A program made the translations under genes and the position numbers. Under the pieces are notes generated by a model, which had not been told where the DNA came from, did not search any database, and saw nothing but the letters and a program-made list of their open reading frames with translations. From an uncultured Pseudomonadota bacterium (GTDB lineage: Bacteria; Pseudomonadota; Gammaproteobacteria; Comchoanobacterales; Comchoanobacteraceae): a DNA stretch of 64,000 bases. The stretch lies in the NCBI GenBank assembly GCA_913020085.1, contig CAJVZW010000001.1, positions 148,704 through 212,703 on the forward strand, in the 5' to 3' direction. Below, piece by piece: positions 23,237-32,977 of the stretch; the stretch's first letter is position 1, and each line of letters starts with the position of its first letter.

Positions 23237-25789
23237 TTATTGGTTTTTTTCTTCTACATCATCAGGAGCCATACTAACCTGATAAGAACCACTCATATTG
23301 ACCGGTTCGGGCTCTGGTTGATTAATCTTAATATGGGTAAGTGTTTGCCATACATGAGACCTGATATCACTCAGTAGTTTCCTAAATAGCTCTAAGGCTT
23401 CTTTTTTGTACTCATGTGCTGGATTTTTTTGAGCATATCCACGGAAGTGTATACCTTGTCTTAAGACATCCATTGTCATTAAATGATCCTTCCAGAAATG
23501 ATCAACGGTGGATAGGGTAAGTTGCTTCTCAAGACCAGTTTTTTGTTCAGCAGATAGCTGGTTTAGATTGTTTTCCTGGCAGGCCATCAAGCTATCTATG
23601 ATGATTTGACGAATTTCCTCTGGCGTATCAGTCTCACTAAACTGATGATTGAGATTGTATTTTTCCGCAATAATTGACGATAATAGTTCCAAGTTCCAGT
23701 CCGCAGAATCAGTTTCATTTGGGGCCATTTGTTCTTGCAGAGTTGTTGCAATACTATCAGCCATATCAGTGATAAGATCTGATATGTGCTCTGCATTCAT
23801 AATATCGTCTCTTAATCCATAGACGAGTGTACGCTGTTCATTTGCAATATCATCGTACTTTAGTAACTCTTTTCGGATGTCAAAGTGATGTCCTTCTACT
23901 TTCTTCTGTGCGGTTTCAATGGAGCGGGTCAACATAGGTGCTTGTAACATCTCTCCTGGTTTCACACCAAACATTTTCATTATTTGCTGCATTTTATCAG
24001 ATGCAAATATTCTCAGTAAATTATCATCCATTGCTAAATAAAACTGGTTGGATCCAGGGTCCCCTTGTCGCCCAGATCTTCCAATTAGCTGGTTATCAAC
24101 TCTACGAGATTCATTTCTTTCAGCGCCAATGACGTGAAGCCCTCCCAATTCAAGTACCTCTTCGTGTTCTTGTTTCCATTTGGCTTTGAGGTCACTAATA
24201 TCCTGCTCAGTTGCTGACTTGCCAAGCGCATCTATCTTTGCATCCATATTTCCACCAAGAATAATATCTGTACCACGACCAGCCATATTGGTTGAAATAG
24301 TGAGCGCACCTTTACAGCCCGCTTGAGCAATTATATCTGCCTCTCTTTGATGGTTTTTTGCATTGAGCACCTCATGGGCAATCTTCTTATCGTGTAACAT
24401 TTTCGATAATAGCTCAGAGCTTTCAACTGAGCATGTGCCGACCAGAATAGGTTGACCTTTTTCCCGCCGTTCCTGGATATCTTCAACAATCGCATCATAT
24501 TTGCTTACCTGATCAAGATACACTTTATCACTAAAGCTTTTTCTTTGCATTGGCCGGTTGGTAGGGATAATAATCGCTTCCAGATTATAGATTTCGAGAA
24601 ACTCATCTGCTTCTGTATCAGCAGTTCCAGTCATTCCGGATAGCTTGTCATACATTCTAAAATAATTTTGGAACGTGATGGAAGCCAATGTTTGGTTTTC
24701 AGCTTGAATTTTAACCTTCTCTTTGGCTTCAACTGCTTGGTGTATTCCATCAGACCAGCGGCGACCTGGCATGGCTCTTCCCGTGTGCTCATCAATGATA
24801 ATGACCTCACCATTTTTGACCATATATTCAACATTTTTATTAAATAGATTGAGAGCCTTTAAGCAAGCATTACAGTAGTGAAGTAGTCTCGAATTCTCAA
24901 TATCGTATAAGTTACTATCTTCTCCGAGTAGCTTGTCTTTTCGAAGCAATTCTTCTAGGCGTGCATGCCCATTTTCTGTAAGATGAATCTGCTGTTCTTT
25001 TTCTAGAATATAAAAGTCACCTTCACCATCATCTACTTCAGCTGCCTTTCCTGATAAATGACTGACAATGGCGATCATTCTAACAAAAAGGTTGGCGCTT
25101 TCTTCTATTGGTCCTGAGATAATCAGAGGGGTTCTTGCTTCACTAATTAAAATTGAGTCAATTTCATCAATAATCGCATATGCACGGTGACGACTAACAC
25201 GGTCATCTAGCTCTCCGACCATATTATCTCTGAGATAGTCGAATCCAAGTTCGTTATTTGTCCCATAAGTGATGTCACATTCGTAAGATTTCTTTCTATC
25301 TTCCTTGGCCATTTGAGGCACAATTAGACCGGTAGTCAGGCCCATGAACGCAAATACTTGCCCCATCCATTTTGAGTCTCTCTCTGCTAGATAGGGGTTA
25401 ACTGTAACAATGTGAACGCCTTTTTGAGGAATAGCATTTAAATATGCAGCTAAGGTTGCGACTAAAGTCTTACCTTCACCTGTCTTCATTTCAGCAATTT
25501 TCCCTTCATGTAGCGCGATTGCCCCGATGATCTGAACATCAAAATGTCTCAGCCCAATGGTTCTCTTGGCGGCTTCTCTAACACATGCAAATGCCTCAGG
25601 TAATAGTTTGTTTAGTGTTTCGCCGTTATTATAACGCTCACGAAATTCTAGTGTTTTATTTTTTAAGTCATCATCACTCAGCCGAGAGATAACCTCCTCA
25701 AGTTGATTAATTTTCTTAACAATCGGGTGTTTTGATTTTAAGTATCTTTCGTTTCGACTGCCAAAAAGCTTTTTTAAAAAATTAATCAT
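23237..25789 (-). CDS. secA: Preprotein translocase ATPase SecA
   Basis: This 850-residue motor drives Sec-dependent export through SecYEG. The motifs MKTGEGKTLVATL (Walker A), IDEIDSILI (Walker B), GTDIILGG and the IGRSGRQGDPG region of NBD2 are all present, as is the preprotein crosslinking domain between the NBD1 halves. The C-terminus ends in an Asp/Glu-rich tail and lacks the usual zinc-binding CxCx8CH/C motif that contacts SecB and lipids; E. coli SecA has 901 residues. It is divergent from the DciA-like gene, whose neighbourhood with secA is conserved in the class. Confidence 0.97.
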   Translation of the reverse strand: MINFLKKLFGSRNERYLKSKHPIVKKINQLEEVISRLSDDDLKNKTLEFRERYNNGETLNKLLPEAFACVREAAKRTIGLRHFDVQIIGAIALHEGKIAEMKTGEGKTLVATLAAYLNAIPQKGVHIVTVNPYLAERDSKWMGQVFAFMGLTTGLIVPQMAKEDRKKSYECDITYGTNNELGFDYLRDNMVGELDDRVSRHRAYAIIDEIDSILISEARTPLIISGPIEESANLFVRMIAIVSHLSGKAAEVDDGEGDFYILEKEQQIHLTENGHARLEELLRKDKLLGEDSNLYDIENSRLLHYCNACLKALNLFNKNVEYMVKNGEVIIIDEHTGRAMPGRRWSDGIHQAVEAKEKVKIQAENQTLASITFQNYFRMYDKLSGMTGTADTEADEFLEIYNLEAIIIPTNRPMQRKSFSDKVYLDQVSKYDAIVEDIQERREKGQPILVGTCSVESSELLSKMLHDKKIAHEVLNAKNHQREADIIAQAGCKGALTISTNMAGRGTDIILGGNMDAKIDALGKSATEQDISDLKAKWKQEHEEVLELGGLHVIGAERNESRRVDNQLIGRSGRQGDPGSNQFYLAMDDNLLRIFASDKMQQIMKMFGVKPGEMLQAPMLTRSIETAQKKVEGHHFDIRKELLKYDDIANEQRTLVYGLRDDIMNAEHISDLITDMADSIATTLQEQMAPNETDSADWNLELLSSIIAEKYNLNHQFSETDTPEEIRQIIIDSLMACQENNLNQLSAEQKTGLEKQLTLSTVDHFWKDHLMTMDVLRQGIHFRGYAQKNPAHEYKKEALELFRKLLSDIRSHVWQTLTHIKINQPEPEPVNMSGSYQVSMAPDDVEEKNQ

Positions 25790-25850
25790 TTGTATATATT
25801 ACCGATAGTGCTTGAGGTATTATATGCATAGATAGCACTGTGAGCAATAT

Positions 25851-26123
25851 GTGAAACCAATTCATGCATCAATAGTTAAAAAAATGGCGGAACTTGGGCA
25901 CGATCAAATGAAGAGTAAGCTTGTAATTACTCAACAACAGCTCATGCCTTTCTTAAAGGAAGTACCTGATGACGCATACGAATTTGTATGTTTGAACTCG
26001 GAGGGGGTCTTAACAATCAAGGTCCACCGATCTGGGTACGCCCAGGCAATAAGATATGGAATATTTAAAGCAATAGATCATGTTACTCAGCTCCAATCGC
26101 TTACGGTGAGGTTCTCTACCTAA
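25851..26123 (+). CDS. DUF721/DciA-like protein
   Basis: This 90-residue protein starts with GTG. Its alternation of one helix (LMPFLKEVPDDAYEFV) and three strands (GVLTIKVHRSGYAQAIRYG...SLTVRF) fits the short DUF721 core found beside secA in Pseudomonas and Legionella relatives. Longer members (DciA) load the replicative helicase in bacteria without DnaC. At 90 residues only the core domain is present. Its last bases overlap the 3' end of the convergent ABC transporter gene by eight. The DciA role is inferred from family and context. Confidence 0.65.
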   Translation: MKPIHASIVKKMAELGHDQMKSKLVITQQQLMPFLKEVPDDAYEFVCLNSEGVLTIKVHRSGYAQAIRYGIFKAIDHVTQLQSLTVRFST

Positions 26124-28350
26124 TGGGAGTCCTAATGCCGCTGGCTTCACAATCAGCGTGTTCAACTGAGCTATGAGGACCATCCTTTGTAAAAGTAACC
26201 GTCTTGAGATTGTGCGGCGTGCTATAAATTGCTTTCTTAATTTCATCTTCAGTGGTCCCATGGTGAGATGTGATAAAGAACATAGTTTCCTCTAGGAAGG
26301 GGATCATTTTTTCCGCTAGTTTTTTATAAACAACTATTGTTTGAGGTTCAGTAGGTCGCGAGGGCTGTCCGTGCACTGACTTTATGGGAGAAAGTATGGT
26401 TTTTTCCTGACCAAAGCCACGATCTATTTCATCAAGTATGACCATTTTGAATGGAAAGTCTTCGGGTTTATCTTTATATTCATCTAGAAGAATCATTAAG
26501 CGGATAAGGTTAACACTATCACCTTGACCACCTGAGAGGTTGTTTGGGTTTACGCCTATATCTTTGGGTGCGATTTTGTGAATACCGTCCTCATAATATT
26601 GGTTAAATCGGTTTTCTATAGTCTTATTGTCAATCCCTTTGAAATAACGATTTCCTGGATATCGCAAGCAGTCTATAATGGTATTTCCTGACTTTTTGCA
26701 CTCACTGGCTTTTTGGCTGATATGGTAGATCTGACCATCCATATCGAAGCCATTATCAGAGACGCATGGGTGAGAGACCTTAGTACCTTCTTGTATCATA
26801 TCAACGTTATTGCCTTCGTAAGTTGTGAACGCTCCTGACAAAAATGAGAGCCACTGTGACTTGCCTGTTCCACTATCACCTTTGACAATGTGAACGCCCG
26901 GTTTGTAGACAAATTCCTTATCGAGCTTAATTATGAGCTGCTCCTCCTCCTTATGGGGGGCTTTATCTTCTTTGTCATCTTTATTATGGGGTCTCGCCGG
27001 TTTTATTGCGCATGCGGGTACGGCCAGTGCCAGTTCCTTACTTTTGTCTGATGGTTTAAAGTATTGTGATAAGCTCTCGCGTTCATAGCTTCTTTGTTTG
27101 TATATACTTTCCGAAGTTTCGTGCAGACGGTTAACACCGGTCCTGAATTTATTGAGCATTTTACGATTAGAAATCATGAGAGTGATAGATGATAAAAAGT
27201 CTTTAAAGATTCGCATACTTGACATAACAACCCCAAAAGTAATTGTTCCTGTGCTGTAAGAGGGGGCGATTAAGAAGAATGCAGCGGGTATTGAAAGGTA
27301 TTTGATCATTCGAGTGATAAAAGAATATATCGATTCCCAGGTGATTTTCCTGAAATAGTTGGTTGATATAGTTTCAACTGTGTCATTAAGCTCTTGTTTC
27401 TCATAGTTGCTTGCGTTGACCCCTTTGATCATAGGGCTTCTATTCATATAGTCAGTTAATTGCTGCCTTGAATTAGTGCGAAGTTTTCGGTCTTTCGTTT
27501 GGAGGTCAAATTGCTTTGCACCAGGTAAGTAAGTCAGCGCCCATATTGTCGCGCATGAGCCGATAGCAAGAAACAATAACTGGGGTGATTGTTGATACAG
27601 AAAGACGAAGAAAAAAAGTAGGTCACTGGACATGTAAAGCGCTTGTGTCAGTGTAATGATGGTGTACGAAACTGTTTCATCTACCTCTTCCTCTATGATT
27701 TGAGGCATCTGCTGTTTATCCTGAGTTTTGATGGCGTCAAGATTCACAGAGGTGTACAACTGGAGCCATTGTTTGCGGATATTTAATGTGAGAAAGTTCT
27801 GGGTGGATTTACGCACGAACTTAGTGATTGCTCTTAAGGATACAAGGACAACAGTGAGGCCGACATAATGCATAAGTATCTGATTAAAGATCCCAGGGGA
27901 CGAGGAGTTAAATGCATCTGTGAAATTTTTATACAGATATATATTCAGATACATGAGCACTGTAAATAATACACACGATGTTAAAACAATAAATAATCTT
28001 AAATAGGTTTTTTGCCTATTTTCGGAACTAAACTCAAATATACTCGGATGGGTGTTTTTCTCGGTCCCGTTTAGTTTACCGCTAAGTATATACCACGCAT
28101 CGTGTAAAAATGTTCGATCTAAGCTAGTGCTGTTTTTGTCTCCAGGAAAGATCTTACAACTGCAAAACCAACAGGCATATGCGATAGGATATAAGATCAT
28201 GTGGTAAAGGGCTCTGAAGGGGAGACATAACGTCCAAACTATAGATTGCAAAAACCATGAAAAGAATTGGCTAGTAAGGGAAAGGGTTAATTGGTGGTTG
28301 TTGGAAGCCTTATTAGGGCTTGTTGAGGAGATAGTAAATTGAGTCTTCAT
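26116..28350 (-). CDS. SbmA/YddA-type ABC transporter, fused permease and ATPase
   Basis: This 744-residue inner-membrane protein starts at 28350, where a GAGG precedes the ATG. A hydrophobic start (about 30-60) is followed by an ABC_membrane_2-like domain with about six further segments, containing the family stretch with LNIRKQWLQLY. A charged Lys/Asp/Glu linker (about 455-475) leads to the nucleotide-binding domain: Walker A KGDSGTGKS near residue 490, signature NLSGGQ near 607 and Walker B VILDEIDRG near 639. The stretch after Walker B (DRGFGQEKT) does not match the usual D-loop (SALD), and there is a late SHH switch histidine. Relatives include YddA, the peroxisomal ALD transporters and SbmA/BacA. 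The substrate is unknown. Confidence 0.82.
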   Translation of the reverse strand: MKTQFTISSTSPNKASNNHQLTLSLTSQFFSWFLQSIVWTLCLPFRALYHMILYPIAYACWFCSCKIFPGDKNSTSLDRTFLHDAWYILSGKLNGTEKNTHPSIFEFSSENRQKTYLRLFIVLTSCVLFTVLMYLNIYLYKNFTDAFNSSSPGIFNQILMHYVGLTVVLVSLRAITKFVRKSTQNFLTLNIRKQWLQLYTSVNLDAIKTQDKQQMPQIIEEEVDETVSYTIITLTQALYMSSDLLFFFVFLYQQSPQLLFLAIGSCATIWALTYLPGAKQFDLQTKDRKLRTNSRQQLTDYMNRSPMIKGVNASNYEKQELNDTVETISTNYFRKITWESIYSFITRMIKYLSIPAAFFLIAPSYSTGTITFGVVMSSMRIFKDFLSSITLMISNRKMLNKFRTGVNRLHETSESIYKQRSYERESLSQYFKPSDKSKELALAVPACAIKPARPHNKDDKEDKAPHKEEEQLIIKLDKEFVYKPGVHIVKGDSGTGKSQWLSFLSGAFTTYEGNNVDMIQEGTKVSHPCVSDNGFDMDGQIYHISQKASECKKSGNTIIDCLRYPGNRYFKGIDNKTIENRFNQYYEDGIHKIAPKDIGVNPNNLSGGQGDSVNLIRLMILLDEYKDKPEDFPFKMVILDEIDRGFGQEKTILSPIKSVHGQPSRPTEPQTIVVYKKLAEKMIPFLEETMFFITSHHGTTEDEIKKAIYSTPHNLKTVTFTKDGPHSSVEHADCEASGIRTPIR

Positions 28351-28481
28351 TGCTGTAGTCCTCGTGATTTTGAATATAATATATTGGCGGTAAGAATTAT
28401 GCAAGACAGCATTATAGATAAAGATTTTTTTATATTTAAATCAACTGTTTTACCGTTATCGTTTGTGATAATATACAACTT

Positions 28482-29888
28482 ATGAATAAACTAAGCCCCA
28501 AAAAACAAGGACTACAGTCAGATTTGCTGGATCTTTCATTGCAATCAAGTAAGGCAGCACATCTTTTGAACTTGTTGATTGATCCAGGCAGTGTATTTCT
28601 TCCAATCGCAATGAATCAAACGCGCGAGGCAGATGATTATCGTTTATATAGCGGAATGGTCAGCATTATGCGCAGAAATATAATGATTTTAATGATCAAT
28701 ACAGAGATCCAGGGAGGGGTTTTTACTCCAAGTATGGTGAGTCAAATTAACCGCGTATTGGATATTTGTATTAGACAAAATTTGCCAGCCATTTTTTGGG
28801 GTGCAAGCGGCGGAGCAAACTTACTAAAACAAGATGAGCTTTTTGTAGAAACTGGCGGTATCTATTACCGTTTAGGCAAAATGAAGTCTTTAGGGTTATT
28901 TACTTGCTCGGTCATTACCGGGATTGCAACTGCTGGAGGCGCCTACATACCTGGAATGTGTCAGTTCACAATTGCAACGAAAAATGCAGAGATCTATCTT
29001 GCAGGGCCCCCACTTGTGAAGGCGGCAATTGGCCAATCAGTCAGTGGACAAGCATTAGGTTCGGCAAAAATGCATGCGCAGAAAACAGGATTGGTTGATC
29101 TGTTAGTGGATAATCATTTCGAAGCGGCGCATCAACTTAGACAAGTAATTTCTAACAATATAAAAATAGGAGCTATGTCAACTGCCAGCTTCACACAGCG
29201 ATATGATAAAGCTGAATGGTGGGTTGACCAGCAATTTCAAACGCTCGATTTTTTGCAGAGTATTTCAAAGGTGGAGTATTATCAGCCTGATTTTGAGCAG
29301 AGTATGATTTGTGCCTATATACAGATCGGCGAAAGATGCTGGGGAGTCATTTCGACTCAGGGACCAATTCATGCTGCAGGGGCAAAAAAAGCGGCAAATT
29401 TTTTAAATCTTCTCAATCGTGCTAAAACGCCGGTATTATTTATTCAGAATACAGTGGGTTTTATGGTTGGGGTGCAGGAGGAGCAGCGTGGGGTAATTGT
29501 CAATGGCGCAGAGCTGCTTCATGCCATAGCATCTTTCAAAGGTGTAAAAGTCTCGCTTCACGTGGGTCCAAGCTACGGAGCGGGGTATTATGCCCTGTGT
29601 GCTCGATCGTTTGATCCTGACTTTATTGTTTCTTGGCCATGCTACCACTTGGCAGTAATGGGCGGCAAAAATGCTGCGAAGGTAATGCGGGAGATCAAAA
29701 GTAAGAAGCCTTCACTATCTACCGACAAGCTCGATGAAATTTACCAAGCGGTGATTGAGCAGTATGATAGGGAGTCATCTGCATTTCATAATAGTGCAAA
29801 GGGTCGGGATGACTGTATGATTGATCCAAGGGATACTCTAGTTGTGTTGAATCGAATATCAGATATGTGTTGGAATAATGGTCATTAG
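28482..29888 (+). CDS. Acyl-CoA carboxylase carboxyltransferase subunit (MccB/LiuB-like)
   Basis: This 468-residue protein has two crotonase-like carboxyltransferase halves. The first holds ATAGGAYIPGMC and the acyl-CoA site LAGPPLVKAAIG. The second has PVLFIQNTVGFMVG, RGVIVNGAELLHA and GPSYGAGYYALC. Together these match the beta subunits of methylcrotonyl-CoA and geranyl-CoA carboxylases more than propionyl-CoA carboxylase. Such subunits need a biotinylated alpha subunit, and no biotin carboxylase gene lies in the window. It is shorter than usual (about 535). It overlaps the enoyl-CoA hydratase gene by 11 bases, giving a LiuB-LiuC-like pair from leucine catabolism. Confidence 0.82.
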   Translation: MNKLSPKKQGLQSDLLDLSLQSSKAAHLLNLLIDPGSVFLPIAMNQTREADDYRLYSGMVSIMRRNIMILMINTEIQGGVFTPSMVSQINRVLDICIRQNLPAIFWGASGGANLLKQDELFVETGGIYYRLGKMKSLGLFTCSVITGIATAGGAYIPGMCQFTIATKNAEIYLAGPPLVKAAIGQSVSGQALGSAKMHAQKTGLVDLLVDNHFEAAHQLRQVISNNIKIGAMSTASFTQRYDKAEWWVDQQFQTLDFLQSISKVEYYQPDFEQSMICAYIQIGERCWGVISTQGPIHAAGAKKAANFLNLLNRAKTPVLFIQNTVGFMVGVQEEQRGVIVNGAELLHAIASFKGVKVSLHVGPSYGAGYYALCARSFDPDFIVSWPCYHLAVMGGKNAAKVMREIKSKKPSLSTDKLDEIYQAVIEQYDRESSAFHNSAKGRDDCMIDPRDTLVVLNRISDMCWNNGH

Positions 29889-30537
29889 ATATAGCTCAAA
29901 CGATAGATATGAATTGGTTGAAATTGACCGTCCTGAGTCAAGAGGAGCGCTCGACAAGGAGCATTTGCTCCTGCTTAAAAGATGCTTAGATCAGATTCAC
30001 TTAGATCGTCCGCTCATCCTTACTGGGTGTGGGGATTCATTTTGCTCAGGACTTGATCTGAAAGAGGTGGCAAAAATGTCCAATGAGGAAAAAAAGGAGA
30101 TTAATATCTCTTTCGCCTCTTTACTGACTCAAATAAGTCAACTTAGAAATTTGTCGATTGTATTTGTGAACGGACCATGTGTAGGCGGTGGATGCGGGAT
30201 TGCAGCTGCAGCAAATTATACAGTTGTTAGCTCAAGTGCTCGCTTTAAGTGTCCAGAGCTGTCCATTGGTCTTGCGCCTGCGCAGATTTATCCCTACCTA
30301 AAGCGCCGAATAACTAATGAGGCGAATCTACTGAGGTTTCTCTCAGGGCAGTGGATATCTGCTAACGAGGCCATTTCAAGCGGCATTGCTCATGAATGTG
30401 ATACAAAAAACATGTCGTTATGGGCGTCTGAAAGACTAAGTGTAATTGAGGATTTGTTTGCATTTTCTCATAATATATCAAATTATGACCCTCAAGATCA
30501 TGTTAAATTATCAGAAATTTTTATTAATAATGAATAG
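29878..30537 (+). CDS. Enoyl-CoA hydratase family protein (LiuC-like)
   Basis: This 219-residue crotonase-fold protein shows the oxyanion-hole motifs FCSGLDLKE and GPCVGGGCGIAAA, and the LSIGLAPAQIYPYL stretch typical of methylglutaconyl-CoA hydratases. One usual catalytic glutamate position (in GGG-G) has no Glu, while the second (PELSIG) is kept. The family length is about 260, so the C-terminal trimerisation helix is short. The start overlaps the end of the carboxyltransferase gene, so the two are likely co-translated and act in one branched-chain acyl-CoA route. Confidence 0.8.
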   Translation: MVIRYSSNDRYELVEIDRPESRGALDKEHLLLLKRCLDQIHLDRPLILTGCGDSFCSGLDLKEVAKMSNEEKKEINISFASLLTQISQLRNLSIVFVNGPCVGGGCGIAAAANYTVVSSSARFKCPELSIGLAPAQIYPYLKRRITNEANLLRFLSGQWISANEAISSGIAHECDTKNMSLWASERLSVIEDLFAFSHNISNYDPQDHVKLSEIFINNE

Positions 30538-30604
30538 GCTATATATGCTTGATACCGTAATATAGGGGTGCTACTATGTATGAGGTAATTTTTGCTTTCA
30601 TCCC

Positions 30605-31852
30605 ATGAGTAACACAGTTGAATTGCTAGAGAAGATTAGTCAGCAGCAGCAGATTATTAATCGACTAGAGGAACAATTAGAGGAAAATACAAGGACCGGT
30701 GCTAGCTCTTTTCAGAGACTGCAGGTGTTTGAATCTGCTGTAAAGATGATGCCGCAAGCGTTCTACTGGATCAGCACCCTGGGTATAATAAAAGCCTATA
30801 GTACTTCTTTTTTTGATTGGTTGGGCTTAGACAATTCGCGTGAGCTTGAGGGCTTCAATTTATATGATATTTTAAATCAGCAAAAAATTCCTGACCAAAT
30901 AATACAGTCCATTGAGAAAAATAACGCATGGGTCGTCAACCAAAATAAGCAAAGCATCGTGGAAGAGCAGATGCAAGTAGGTGGTCATAAAAGCACATTT
31001 TTGTGTTACAGGACTCCCGTCACCTCCACAAGTGGCCAAGTTCTAGGAGTGGCATGCGTCGCTTGTGATATCACACAAAGAAAGAAAATTGATGAGCAGA
31101 ATCATGAGAAATCACACCAAGCTGCATTTGAGCATGTGGGAAGCGTCGATTTTTTATCAAAATCACGACATGATATTAAAACGCCATTGGCTAACTTAGT
31201 TGGCTTAACGAAACTGTTAAATGATTATGGCGATCAAGAGGATGTGATTAAAGATATCCACTATAGTGCCAAGCAGCTTGAGCGCATGATTGAAGAGATC
31301 CTTGACTTTACGACCAAGCAATGTCTTGCAGAGCCTAATGAGAAAGACGAATTCTCAATTAACCAATTAGTTACTGAGGCCAAGGGCACCATTCGTATGA
31401 TGCTTAAAGAGCAGCAAATAGAATTTAAAGAATATATCTCTCAACAGCTGTGTCAGTATGTTAAAGTCAACAGAGTCAGGCTGCAGAGAATTATCACTAA
31501 CTTGCTGGTTAATGCAGTAAAGCACTCTAGAACTGATGTTATAGAGCTAAGCATTACTCCTTCCAGTCAATTTGATGGCAAAGGCATGCTTTTGATTATT
31601 AAAGATCATGGAGTGGGTATCCCTGAGCGATATATCAATATGGTAATGAAGGGCGCCCGCCTTGTCGCCGGGCAGCTTACAAATGACGAGTCTGAAGGAC
31701 TTGGATTAAATATTATTCAAGAATATGTGGATGATTTAGGTGGGGTAATGGTAATTAGTAGCCAGGTAGGTGTGGGAACAGAATTTAAGATCCACATTCC
31801 TTACGAATCAGTGTCCCACTCAGTGGATTCAAAATCAGATCACCTGGTTTGA
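30605..31852 (+). CDS. Cytosolic PAS-domain sensor histidine kinase
   Basis: This 415-residue protein has no membrane segment. A coiled coil (about 5-30) is followed by a PAS domain (about 45-155, ending CDITQRKK). Next come the HisKA dimerisation helix with phospho-acceptor His near residue 188 (SRHDIKTP) and a HATPase domain with N-box NLLVNAVKHSR, G1 DHGVGIP and G2 EGLGLNII. It would autophosphorylate in response to a cytosolic signal. No response-regulator gene is adjacent, so the partner is unknown. The ATG has no clear Shine-Dalgarno sequence. The last 13 bases overlap the convergent dnaJ. Confidence 0.92.
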   Translation: MSNTVELLEKISQQQQIINRLEEQLEENTRTGASSFQRLQVFESAVKMMPQAFYWISTLGIIKAYSTSFFDWLGLDNSRELEGFNLYDILNQQKIPDQIIQSIEKNNAWVVNQNKQSIVEEQMQVGGHKSTFLCYRTPVTSTSGQVLGVACVACDITQRKKIDEQNHEKSHQAAFEHVGSVDFLSKSRHDIKTPLANLVGLTKLLNDYGDQEDVIKDIHYSAKQLERMIEEILDFTTKQCLAEPNEKDEFSINQLVTEAKGTIRMMLKEQQIEFKEYISQQLCQYVKVNRVRLQRIITNLLVNAVKHSRTDVIELSITPSSQFDGKGMLLIIKDHGVGIPERYINMVMKGARLVAGQLTNDESEGLGLNIIQEYVDDLGGVMVISSQVGVGTEFKIHIPYESVSHSVDSKSDHLV

Positions 31853-32964
31853 AATATCTTTCGTAATCGATTCATCCATGTGTCACACTTTGGTGAATGC
31901 TTTGCTTGATCTTCGCTTAACGAATTAGCAAATGTTGTTAGCATTTCTTTTTGCTGGCTGTTTAGATTAACGGGGGTCTCAACAATAATTCGGCAAATAA
32001 GGTCACCTCTATTGTCACTGCGAAGAATCGGCATTCCCTGCTTTCTTAGGCGAAAATGGCTAAGAGATTGGGTCTCTGGCGGGATCTTTAAAGTCAGTTT
32101 TTTATCCAGGCTCAGTACTTCTACTTCTCCGCCAAGTGATGCAGTTGCAAAGCTGATGGGCACATCGCAGGTCAGGTTATTACCTTCTCTTTCAAAAATT
32201 GTGTGATCATCAACGTGAATATCCAAGTATAAATCACCAGGGGGGCCACCACGTTGACCAGGTTCTCCTTTCCCGCTGATACGCATTCTTGTAGCACTTT
32301 CAATACCTCTAGGTATTTGCACGTTTATTGATTTGTTCTTTTGAATTTGCCCTTGGCCTCGACAGGTGGGGCAACGGTCTTTAATGATTTTTCCCTCTCC
32401 ATGACAAACTGGGCAGGGTTGCTCAATGGCTAGAAAGCCTTGCTGCATTCTGATGGTTCCACTACCATTGCAATGTGAGCATGTCATTGGGGTAGAGCCT
32501 TTTCTCGCACCTGATCCACCACAGTCCCCGCAAGTTTCCATAGCCATTACTTTGATGGTCTTCTCGCAACCACTAAAGCTCTCTTCCAGCGAAATATTTA
32601 TCTCGTGAATTAGGTCTGCACCTCTGGCTGCACGAGAGCGAGATCCGCCTGCGCCACCAAATCCACCGCCAAAGAAGCTTTCAAATACAGATTCAAATCC
32701 ATCGAATGGGTTGCCTTGCTGACCTCCTCCCATTGATTGATTAACGCCAGCGTGTCCAAACTGGTCATACATCTGGCGCTTTTGAGGGTCAGAGAGCACT
32801 TCATAGGCTTCTTTGATTTCCTTGAATTTGCTCTCAGCATCAGGACTACTATTTCGATCAGGATGATATTTTCCTGCCATCTTTTTGTAGGCATTTTTTA
32901 TCACCTTGGGCTCGGCATTACGGTCAATGCCAAGTAATTCATAGTAGTCGCGTTCAGCTGCCAT
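31840..32964 (-). CDS. dnaJ: Chaperone protein DnaJ
   Basis: This 374-residue type I Hsp40 is the DnaK co-chaperone. It has the J-domain with its HPD motif (KYHPDRN), a Gly/Phe-rich region and four CxxCxGxG zinc repeats (CGDCGGSG, CSHCNGSG, CPVCHGEG, CPTCRGQG), then the beta-sandwich substrate domain. It is the last gene of the grpE-dnaK-dnaJ operon, 13 bases after dnaK. Confidence 0.97.
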   Translation of the reverse strand: MAAERDYYELLGIDRNAEPKVIKNAYKKMAGKYHPDRNSSPDAESKFKEIKEAYEVLSDPQKRQMYDQFGHAGVNQSMGGGQQGNPFDGFESVFESFFGGGFGGAGGSRSRAARGADLIHEINISLEESFSGCEKTIKVMAMETCGDCGGSGARKGSTPMTCSHCNGSGTIRMQQGFLAIEQPCPVCHGEGKIIKDRCPTCRGQGQIQKNKSINVQIPRGIESATRMRISGKGEPGQRGGPPGDLYLDIHVDDHTIFEREGNNLTCDVPISFATASLGGEVEVLSLDKKLTLKIPPETQSLSHFRLRKQGMPILRSDNRGDLICRIIVETPVNLNSQQKEMLTTFANSLSEDQAKHSPKCDTWMNRLRKIFQTR

Positions 32965-32977
32965 AGACGGTTAATCC

